Below the pieces are notes generated by a model that ran no database searches, was not told the DNA's origin, and saw only the letters and a list, made by a program, of their open reading frames with translations. 5,577 nucleotides of DNA from Oscillospiraceae bacterium (GTDB lineage: Bacteria; Bacillota; Clostridia; Oscillospirales; Oscillospiraceae). Location of the stretch: positions 1 through 5,577 of the forward strand of contig JAISTA010000097.1 of the NCBI GenBank assembly GCA_031272845.1. The letters run 5' to 3'. The number at the start of each line of letters is the position of its first letter. Position 1 is the first letter of the stretch. Both the position numbers and the translations under genes were made by a program. Below, in pieces: positions 1-4,919 of this stretch.

Positions 1-82
1 CGCGCAGGCGCTTGCCGGCGTCGCCAAAATGCCCGCGCGCGTCAAGTGCGCAGCGCTTGCCTGGCACACGCTCAGCGAATAG
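1..82 (+). CDS. sufU: SufU-type Fe-S cluster scaffold / sulfur-transfer protein, C-terminal end only
   Basis: This is a 3' fragment. The reading frame starting at base 2 gives 26 residues before a TAG at 80-82, and the rest of the gene lies beyond the left edge. The fragment contains RVKCAALAWHTL, which matches the C-terminal signature of SufU. The cysteine there is the third conserved zinc/sulfur-acceptor cysteine of the family. IscU and NifU differ at this place: they lack the CAxLAW pattern and carry a following acidic-alanine helix. In Bacillota SufU binds zinc and accepts persulfide sulfur from the cysteine desulfurase SufS for delivery to the SufBCD assembly complex in the cytosol. SufS and SufB genes would be expected to the left, but this cannot be seen here. 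The gene converges on the minus-strand block. The call rests on a short stretch, but the motif is distinctive. Confidence 0.8.
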   Translation, partial: AQALAGVAKMPARVKCAALAWHTLSE

Positions 83-233
83 AACGCACCGTTCGGACTG
101 ACTGCATATAGGTCATGCCGCTTTAAAAGCGTACCGTCGCGGCGAAAATTTTCCGCATCTGTGCCGCCGTCCTTGCCGGATTGCGGCAGAACGATTGTGC
201 TCTTCTCCTGACACAATAAATGAAATGTCTATA
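83..233. other. Intergenic stretch between sufU and the shared terminator, no convincing gene
   Basis: These 150 bp separate the sufU stop from the terminator hairpin. The plus strand has stops in all three frames and no start with a ribosome binding site. The minus strand has one frame open from a TTG at 216 to the left edge, but it has no Shine-Dalgarno site at a suitable distance and runs antisense through sufU. Small inverted repeats are present: CGCTTT/AAAGCG at 119-131, and TGCCGC (162-167) with GCGGCA (183-188). Neither has a T-tract. The stretch would be the 3' untranslated region of the sufU transcript if that transcript ends at 234-272. Confidence 0.55.
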
Positions 234-273
234 AAAACAGCGCGTTTTCCGATAAGGAAAACGCGCTGTTTTG
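230..273. terminator. Strong intrinsic terminator, probably bidirectional, closing the minus-strand gene block and the sufU transcript
   Basis: A perfect 17-bp inverted repeat (left arm 234-250, right arm 256-272) encloses a 5-base loop. The core of each arm is GC-rich (CAGCGCG/CGCGCTG). Read on the minus strand, the stem runs into five T's and then ATAG, a canonical Rho-independent terminator 20 bp after the stop of the DUF2156 gene. Read on the plus strand, the stem ends in TTTT followed by G, so it can also stop transcription coming from sufU. Its position between two convergent units fits a shared terminator. Confidence 0.93.
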
Positions 274-292
274 TTCAGACGGTCGGCCGCCG

Positions 293-1195
293 CTAAAGCG
301 GCACGTCAACACTGTATTTTTTCAGCAGCGCGCAGGGAAAATACGATTCCTTTGAGGCGCGCAGACCCGGAACGCCGTCGTCCTCCTCACGGTTGACAAA
401 AAGAATGTGCTCTCCGGCAAACCGCGCGTACTCCCGCACGAGCATCTGGTATGCGCCGACAATTTCCGTGCTGGCCTTTTCGGTGTGAACATACAGCGTG
501 TCGCCGCGCGTTTCGCCGAGAGCAACGCCGACCGCCTGAGCGCCGACATACAAAAGAACGCCCGAAAATCCGTAAACATCCCGGTTTTTCAGCACGTCGA
601 GCGACATTTTCGCGCCCTCTATGTATGCGGGGTAGTCCTCCTTGGGGTTTGCCGCAAAGTCCGCCTCAATAAAGGCAATCGCGTCGGCCGTGTTCTCGTC
701 TGAAATCGGGGCTATGCGCCAATCCGGGTACAGGGAGAGGAATTTGTTGATGTGGTTGCGCTTTTTGGAGTATTTGCGTCCGGGAAAATCCCGCAAATCA
801 GAGGCGGCGTACATATAGTCGTACCAGTCGGGGTCGGTCGTGACGATTCCGCCGGGGCACGCCGCAAGAACCTCCGGCAGCGCCGCCTCTGAAATCGACG
901 TGAGCGACAGCGCTTCGCCAAGCCCGGCGGTGTATGCTCGAAGCCGCGCGAGGTTTTCCGCGAAACCTTCTCCGCCCATAGGCACGGAGTACATTATTTG
1001 GGCGCTTGCTTCATACCGCGTCCGCAAAAAAAGAACGCCCGAGTCTACGCAAAACTCGACATTGTACAGTCCGCGCCATAAAAACGGACTGCCAAAGGAA
1101 TATTCGCACAATCTGCCGTATTTTTCATCGTCCGGCGAAGAAAAATACGGCCGGAGTATTTCCGCGTCAGCAAGCTCTAGCTTTGAAAATTTCAT
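293..1195 (-). CDS. DUF2156 family protein (GNAT-fold, phosphatidylglycerol lysyltransferase C-terminal-like domain)
   Basis: The 300-residue soluble protein shows no signal peptide and no membrane segment. It resembles the stand-alone DUF2156 proteins of Bacillota. The N-terminal part has RPYF (15-18) and EYSFGSPFLWR (31-41). The middle carries DWYDYMYAASDL (123-134) and then GRKYSKKRNHINKF (139-152), the lysine/arginine-rich segment typical of the family. The C-terminal part has YVHTEKAS and GAYQML (235-252), NREEDDGVPGLRASK (268-282) and SYFP (284-287). In MprF, the related domain transfers an aminoacyl group from aminoacyl-tRNA to phosphatidylglycerol, but it is joined there to a large membrane flippase domain that is absent here. 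Substrate and reaction of the short form are not established. The ATG overlaps the pgsA stop (ATGA), and a strong AAGGAGG lies inside the end of pgsA, so translational coupling is expected. Family assignment is firm and function is not. Confidence 0.87.
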   Translation of the reverse strand: MKFSKLELADAEILRPYFSSPDDEKYGRLCEYSFGSPFLWRGLYNVEFCVDSGVLFLRTRYEASAQIMYSVPMGGEGFAENLARLRAYTAGLGEALSLTSISEAALPEVLAACPGGIVTTDPDWYDYMYAASDLRDFPGRKYSKKRNHINKFLSLYPDWRIAPISDENTADAIAFIEADFAANPKEDYPAYIEGAKMSLDVLKNRDVYGFSGVLLYVGAQAVGVALGETRGDTLYVHTEKASTEIVGAYQMLVREYARFAGEHILFVNREEDDGVPGLRASKESYFPCALLKKYSVDVPL

Positions 1196-1722
1196 GAGGC
1201 CGCAGCCTCCTTAAATACTAATCGGTTTCTTATAAAATATTCCGCGCCGGAATAAATCGTCGTCAGTAAAATGACACACCATACTGCAATCTGAAGACAG
1301 CCCGGGATCGGCAAAAACAGAACGATAAGCCCGATCATCGTTGCGGCGGTTTTGACCTTGCCGGATTTTGCGGCGGCGATAACAACGCCCTTCGGCGCCG
1401 CGACAAGACGCAGAGCGGTGACCGCAAACTCGCGCGTTATAACCGCAACCGCGACCCACACGGGAATTATGCCCGCGCCGACAAACCAGATAATCGCCGA
1501 AAAAACAAGCGCCTTGTCTGCCAGCGGATCCATAAACTTGCCGAAATCCGTGACCTGATTGTACTTTCGCGCAATGTGTCCGTCAACAAAATCGGAGACT
1601 GAGGCAAGCGCGAAAACGGCCGCCGCCGCGTAAACCGAGCCCCGGAAGTTCAGATAAAGCAGCACGAGAAACACAGGTATGAGCGCCGCGCGCAAAAGTG
1701 TTATTTTATTTGCAGTCGTCAA
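1192..1722 (-). CDS. pgsA: CDP-diacylglycerol--glycerol-3-phosphate 3-phosphatidyltransferase (phosphatidylglycerophosphate synthase)
   Basis: This integral membrane enzyme exchanges CMP of CDP-diacylglycerol for glycerol 3-phosphate, the committed step to phosphatidylglycerol and cardiolipin. The CDP-alcohol phosphotransferase signature D-x2-DG-x2-AR-x8-G-x3-D-x3-D is complete, with D44, D47, G48, A51, R52, G61, D65 and D69. The segment TREFAVTALRLVAAPKGVV (96-114) is typical of PgsA rather than of phosphatidylserine or cardiolipin synthases. Hydrophobic stretches at about 10-27, 30-43, 72-95, 98-109, 124-140 and 142-163 fit the usual six helices. At 176 residues the length is normal. The start is a TTG at 1722-1720, chosen because GAGG lies 7 bases upstream and the family N-terminus (NKITLLR) begins right after it. 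No ATG is available in this frame nearby. The stop overlaps the next gene by 4 bp. A pgsA after rimO is common in Bacillota. Confidence 0.96.
   Translation of the reverse strand: MTTANKITLLRAALIPVFLVLLYLNFRGSVYAAAAVFALASVSDFVDGHIARKYNQVTDFGKFMDPLADKALVFSAIIWFVGAGIIPVWVAVAVITREFAVTALRLVAAPKGVVIAAAKSGKVKTAATMIGLIVLFLPIPGCLQIAVWCVILLTTIYSGAEYFIRNRLVFKEAAAS
1206..1212 (-). promoter_or_regulatory. Shine-Dalgarno site of the DUF2156 gene inside pgsA
   Basis: A full AAGGAGG is encoded by the last codons of pgsA (Lys-Glu-Ala), 10 bases before the ATG at 1195. It is the best ribosome binding site in the window. It supports the ATG start and efficient expression of the DUF2156 gene from the same message as pgsA. 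Confidence 0.85.
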
Positions 1723-1729
1723 ATTGTAA

Positions 1730-1734
1730 CCTCA
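1730..1734 (-). promoter_or_regulatory. Shine-Dalgarno site deciding the TTG start of pgsA
   Basis: The minus strand reads GAGG followed by T and then ACAAT before TTG. The spacing of about 7 bases is good, and it justifies the rare TTG start. An ATG slightly upstream (ATGAGG, overlapping this site) is in another frame and closes after nine codons, so it is not the pgsA start. Confidence 0.7.
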
Positions 1735-1737
1735 TTC

Positions 1738-1751
1738 TTGTTTAGAAACAA
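1738..1751. repeat. AT-rich inverted repeat ahead of the pgsA ribosome binding site
   Basis: TTGTTT and AAACAA are separated by two bases (TTGTTTAGAAACAA on the plus strand). This 14-bp near-palindrome stands out in the GC-rich surroundings and sits just upstream of the pgsA Shine-Dalgarno site. It could be an operator half-site pair or chance. It does not match the FapR or LexA boxes that I know. Confidence 0.4.
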
Positions 1752-1762
1752 AATCGCGGACT

Positions 1763-1780
1763 GTCAGCCAACCGGCTGAC
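1763..1780. repeat. Hairpin in the rimO-pgsA gap
   Basis: The arms GTCAGCC (1763-1769) and GGCTGAC (1774-1780) form a perfect 7-bp stem with a 4-base loop, 19 bases beyond the rimO stop. On the minus strand it is followed by AGTCCGCG and not by a T-tract, so it is not a standard intrinsic terminator. A role in 3'-end stability of the rimO message, or partial attenuation ahead of pgsA, is possible. Confidence 0.6.
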
Positions 1781-1799
1781 GTTTATAAGCAGCGCCGCT

Positions 1800-3143
1800 T
1801 TACAGCACCCGAACCGTATCGGCGAAAAGAACACCGCCGTCGTTTTTCGTAATCAAAACCTCGGCAAACGCGCCGGGGCAGAGCGCGTCCTGCGACGATA
1901 CGTAAATATAACCGTCCACCTCCGGCGCTTCAGCGTAGGAGCGCGCGAGATAAAGTCCGTCCTCGCAAGCCTCGATGATGACCGTTTCGGTTTTACCGAC
2001 GCGTCCCTCGTAAAAGCCGGCGGTCATCGCGTCCTGAAGGCGCTCCAATGCCTCCTTTCGGCGGCGCGCCGTGTAAGGAGCGGGCGCTTTCATCGCGCTG
2101 CTTTCGGTGCCCTCCTCGGGAGAGTACTGAAACACACCCGCGTGCTCCAGCCTTGCAAGACGCACAAAGCTGAGCAGCTCATCAAACTCCTGCCTCTGCT
2201 CATACGGCAGACCGGTAATAAAGCTCGTTCTGATAACGGCACGGGGCAGACGCGACCGAATTTCCTGCACAAGGTTGTAGTGCAAGGAAAAATTGCCGGT
2301 GCGGCGCATTTTTTTCAGCACCTTTGCCGAAACGTGCTGAAGCGGAATATCGAAATAGGGCAGCACCCTTTCGCACTCGCAAAACGCGTCCAGAAGCCCG
2401 GGGGTAACAAGCTCCGGATACATATAGTGTACGCGTATCCAGGTAAGCTCCGTGATTTCGTTAAGGCGGCGCAGAAGCCTGTCGAGGCTCGGGCGGCCGT
2501 ACAGATCCTGGCCGTATTTCGTAGTATCCTGCGCTATCACAACAAGCTCGCGCACGCCTGATTTCGCGAGGTTCTCGGCTTCTGCGGCAATATCCTCAAG
2601 CTCGCGTGAGCGCATTTTGCCGCGAATCTGCGGTATCGCGCAAAAGGCGCACTTATTGTCGCACCCCTCGGCTATCTTGATGTACGCCCAGGCGGGGTTT
2701 TTGCCCGTGATTCTGCGCGGGGCGTTATCGTCGTGCTCCTCCGGAGGCGAAAACCGCTCCGCGAGAGTATCACTGCCGGCTAACAGCCCGTCCACAACCT
2801 CAGCGACCGCGCCGTAGCTTCCGACGCCGATACAGGCGTCCACCTCAGGCAAACTGCCGCGCAGCTCCGACTTATACCGCTCGGAAAGACAGCCCGCCGC
2901 TATTAGAAACCTCAGCTTTCCCGTGGTTTTGAGCTCAGACATCCGCAGCAGCTCGTCTATGGCCTCCTGCTTTGCGCTCTCGATAAAGCCGCAGGTGTTG
3001 ACAATCACAATCTCCGCCTGCTCAGGATACACGGCCTCGCCATACCCCGCCGTAAACAGGATATGCGCCATCTGCTCGGAATTCACTTGGTTTTTGGCAC
3101 AGCCGAGCGAAAGTATGTAAGTTTTTGGCTTGTGTGTAGGCAT
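1800..3143 (-). CDS. rimO: Ribosomal protein S12 (aspartate) methylthiotransferase RimO
   Basis: This radical-SAM enzyme adds a methylthio group to the beta-carbon of a conserved aspartate of ribosomal protein S12, using two [4Fe-4S] clusters. All three expected domains are present. The N-terminal UPF0004 domain has the cluster cysteines C15 (SLGCAKNQVNSEQM), C51 (NTCGFI) and C85 (AAGCLSERY). The radical-SAM domain has C161-x3-C165-x2-C168 (AEGCDNKCAFC) followed by IPQIRGKMRSR. A C-terminal TRAM domain, about 375-447, contacts the substrate. AQDTTKYGQDLYG and PYFDIPLQHVS favour RimO over the tRNA enzymes MiaB and MtaB. Its 447 residues are of normal length. The ATG at 3143 lies 12 bp after the recX stop with no clear Shine-Dalgarno site (TTTACGGTTT precedes it). 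Reinitiation by ribosomes leaving recX is therefore a likely way in. No other start fits the family N-terminus. Confidence 0.97.
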   Translation of the reverse strand: MPTHKPKTYILSLGCAKNQVNSEQMAHILFTAGYGEAVYPEQAEIVIVNTCGFIESAKQEAIDELLRMSELKTTGKLRFLIAAGCLSERYKSELRGSLPEVDACIGVGSYGAVAEVVDGLLAGSDTLAERFSPPEEHDDNAPRRITGKNPAWAYIKIAEGCDNKCAFCAIPQIRGKMRSRELEDIAAEAENLAKSGVRELVVIAQDTTKYGQDLYGRPSLDRLLRRLNEITELTWIRVHYMYPELVTPGLLDAFCECERVLPYFDIPLQHVSAKVLKKMRRTGNFSLHYNLVQEIRSRLPRAVIRTSFITGLPYEQRQEFDELLSFVRLARLEHAGVFQYSPEEGTESSAMKAPAPYTARRRKEALERLQDAMTAGFYEGRVGKTETVIIEACEDGLYLARSYAEAPEVDGYIYVSSQDALCPGAFAEVLITKNDGGVLFADTVRVL

Positions 3144-3155
3144 AAACCGTAAAGC

Positions 3156-3698
3156 TTAAAATAGTAGTTTTTTCATAGCGAGTTCAATTTCGTCCGCCGA
3201 AAAGCCGCGCCGCAAAAGCCGTACGCGCAGGGCTTGTTTTTCCTCGAAATTCAGCGAAGGCTCATCCTCATCGTCGTTCGGGCGCATTCTGTCAAGCAGC
3301 TTGCGCAGATATTTTTCGCACAGCACGCCGCCGTCCTCTTCGCCCCCGCTCGTGTCCAACTCCTCGTAGCTTTCCTGCGCGGTTTCAGAAAACTCGTCGT
3401 ATACGCCGCGGCGGCGCAGCTCAACGTCAATCCGCCGACGGCCGTAGCCGCGATTTGCGTACGAGTGCGTCAGCTCCTCGGTGTATGCCTTGTCGTCCAG
3501 GAGACCTGCCTCACGCAGGCGGTCTATGACAGACTCGGCCGCCTCTTCTGAAAAGCCCTTGCGCAGCATCTTCATTTTCAACTCGAAAACAGACACGGCG
3601 CGGCTGTTCAAAACGCGCAGCGCGTATTTTTTGCCATACTCAACCTCATCCTCAAACGAAGAAAAGGCGTATTTCAGCGGCTTAATATCCAAGTTCAC
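3156..3698 (-). CDS. recX: Regulatory protein RecX, modulator of RecA
   Basis: RecX binds along the groove of RecA filaments and usually limits their growth and ATPase and strand-exchange activity. The 180-residue protein has the family's three tandem three-helix repeats. The first, at about 25-70, has YALRVLNSRAVSVFELKMKM and ends GLLDDKAY. The second, at about 71-108, has YANRGYGRRRIDVELRRRGV. The third, at about 126-179, has EKQALRVRLLRRGFSADEI. Acidic insertions lie between repeats two and three (EELDTSGGEEDGG, 112-124) and inside repeat three (NDDEDEPS, 141-148). The gene follows recA by 51 bp, the standard partner arrangement. The annotated start is GTG at 3698, but its nearest AGG is only two bases upstream. 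A TTG two codons later (3692) sits 5 bases behind AGGTG and may be the real start. The two options differ by two residues. Confidence 0.94.
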   Translation of the reverse strand: MNLDIKPLKYAFSSFEDEVEYGKKYALRVLNSRAVSVFELKMKMLRKGFSEEAAESVIDRLREAGLLDDKAYTEELTHSYANRGYGRRRIDVELRRRGVYDEFSETAQESYEELDTSGGEEDGGVLCEKYLRKLLDRMRPNDDEDEPSLNFEEKQALRVRLLRRGFSADEIELAMKKLLF

Positions 3699-3716
3699 AC
3701 CTAAAGCAGTTTTATT

Positions 3717-3734
3717 GCGCGGCGTACACCGCGC
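3717..3734. repeat. GC-rich hairpin in the recA-recX gap
   Basis: The arms GCGCGG and CCGCGC form a perfect 6-bp stem, extended by a U-G pair in minus-strand RNA, around a 4-base GUAC loop. It begins 16 bases past the recA stop. What follows on the minus strand is AATAAAACTG, with no T-tract, so it is not a textbook terminator. It could lower read-through into recX or protect the recA 3' end. In E. coli, recX is expressed by read-through of a recA hairpin terminator, which makes the position suggestive. Confidence 0.6.
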
Positions 3735-3749
3735 CTTTATACAGTAAGA

Positions 3750-4883
3750 TTATTCGCCGAACTCGTCGTCGTATTCAAAATCTTCGCCGTCGTCAGCTGC
3801 GGCTGCGGCCGTCTTTCCCTTGCCCTTTGCGGGCGCGGCGGCGCGCGTAACCTCGCCGGAGCGTTCTTTTTCAATCGCGGCGTAAATGTCGCGCTCTAAT
3901 TGCTCTGCAACATCTTTGTTTTCAAGCAAAAACTTCTTTGCCGCGTCCTTTCCCTGAAAGCGGTTGTCGTAAACTGTGAGCCACGCTCCGGCCTTTTCGA
4001 CTATGCCGAACTGAACGCCTATATCAACAAGCTCGCCCGTTTTGGATATGCCCTCGCCGTACATAATGTCAAACTCCGCGACCTTAAACGGCGGCGCAAC
4101 CTTGTTTTTGACAATCTTTGCCTTTGTGTGATTGCCGACAATTTCGGTGCCGTTCTTTATCGCCTCGCCTCGCCGCACGTCGATTCGCACGGAGGCAAAG
4201 TACTTCAGCGCCTTGCCGCCCGGTGTTGTCTCCGGGTTGCCGTACATAACGCCGATTTTCTCGCGCATTTGGTTGATGAAGATAACAATGCAGTTTGTGC
4301 GCGAGATTGACCCCGCGAGCCGCCGCAGAGACTGCGACATAAGCCGCGCGATAACGCCGACGGACGAGTCTCCGATTTCTCCCTCAATCTCGGAGCGCGG
4401 CACGAGCGCCGCAACGGAGTCTACAACCACAACGTCGATTGCTCCGGAGCGGACGAGCGTATCCGCAATCGCAAGCGCGTCCTCGCCGGTGCCGGGCTGC
4501 GCAATCAGCAGATTGTCTATATCAACGCCCAGCGCGCGGGCGTAGGCGGGCTCCAGCGCGTGCTCCACGTCGATAAACGCGGCCTCGCCGCCGGCCTTTT
4601 GCGCCTCTGCGACAACGTGCAGAGCAAGCGTCGTTTTACCCGAGCTTTCAGGTCCGTAAATCTCAATGATCCTGCCGCGCGGAACGCCGCCAATGCCGAG
4701 CGCCACGTCGAGCGACAGGGAGCCCGTCGAGATTGCCTCGACGTTTACGGCAAGGTCGTCTCCCAGACGCATAATAGAGCCTTTTCCGTAGGATTTTTCG
4801 ATTTGTGACAGCGCTGTTTCGAGAGCGCGTTTTTTGTCCGAGGCAGGCGCTGCAAACGTCGTCGGCTTTTTGGGCTGTGCCAT
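3750..4883 (-). CDS. recA: Recombinase RecA
   Basis: RecA forms ATP-dependent filaments on single-stranded DNA, carries out homologous pairing and strand exchange, and activates LexA self-cleavage. The 377 residues cover the full family. The N-terminal oligomerisation helix ends in QIEKSYGKGSIMRLG (27-41). Walker A is GPESSGKT (77-84), with K83. The catalytic glutamate is E107 in FIDVEHALE, and Walker B ends at D155 (VVVVDS). Loop L1 lies around EGEIGDSSVG (167-176). The ATP-sensing glutamine is Q205 in FINQ, and loop L2 follows (GVMYGNPETTPGG, 211-223). The C-terminal domain ends in an Ala/Lys-rich linker (about 346-363) and a strongly acidic tail (DDGEDFEYDDEFGE), as in many Bacillota. The N-terminus is about 11 residues longer than in E. 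coli. The ATG is supported by AGAAGGA 5 bases upstream. The gene starts 36 bp after prmC, and recX follows. Position 174 in L1 is serine where E. coli has histidine. Confidence 0.99.
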   Translation of the reverse strand: MAQPKKPTTFAAPASDKKRALETALSQIEKSYGKGSIMRLGDDLAVNVEAISTGSLSLDVALGIGGVPRGRIIEIYGPESSGKTTLALHVVAEAQKAGGEAAFIDVEHALEPAYARALGVDIDNLLIAQPGTGEDALAIADTLVRSGAIDVVVVDSVAALVPRSEIEGEIGDSSVGVIARLMSQSLRRLAGSISRTNCIVIFINQMREKIGVMYGNPETTPGGKALKYFASVRIDVRRGEAIKNGTEIVGNHTKAKIVKNKVAPPFKVAEFDIMYGEGISKTGELVDIGVQFGIVEKAGAWLTVYDNRFQGKDAAKKFLLENKDVAEQLERDIYAAIEKERSGEVTRAAAPAKGKGKTAAAAADDGEDFEYDDEFGE

Positions 4884-4888
4884 AGCTA

Positions 4889-4895
4889 TCCTTCT
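4889..4895 (-). promoter_or_regulatory. Shine-Dalgarno site of recA
   Basis: The minus strand reads AGAAGGA, then five bases, then the recA ATG at 4883. Spacing and match are good, which fixes the start. The remaining upstream gap is AT-rich and contains TAATATTA (-10-like), but no convincing -35 hexamer at 17 bp. An independent recA promoter is therefore not shown. Confidence 0.8.
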
Positions 4896-4919
4896 TGTGA
4901 ATTAATATTATTTTGTAAA

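Noticed and set aside
840..1214. 124-residue open frame on the plus strand across the pgsA/DUF2156 junction
   Set aside because: It is antisense to two well-supported genes, has no ribosome binding site and no recognisable domain.
2142..2561. 139-residue open frame on the plus strand
   Set aside because: It lies wholly antisense to rimO, whose motifs and domains are complete. The translation resembles no family, and long antisense frames are expected in GC-rich genes.
3717..3734. recA-recX hairpin as a standard intrinsic terminator
   Set aside because: There is no T-tract on either strand right after the stem, so it was listed only as a hairpin.
4132..4545. 137-residue open frame on the plus strand, plus an overlapping one at 3900-4310
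   Set aside because: Both are antisense to the highly conserved core of recA and have low-complexity Ser/Arg/Thr-rich translations typical of shadow frames.
4900..4919. TAATATTA in the prmC-recA gap as a recA promoter
   Set aside because: The hexamer 17 bp upstream of TAATAT is GAAACT, which is far from TTGACA, and the AT-rich gap makes a chance -10 match likely.
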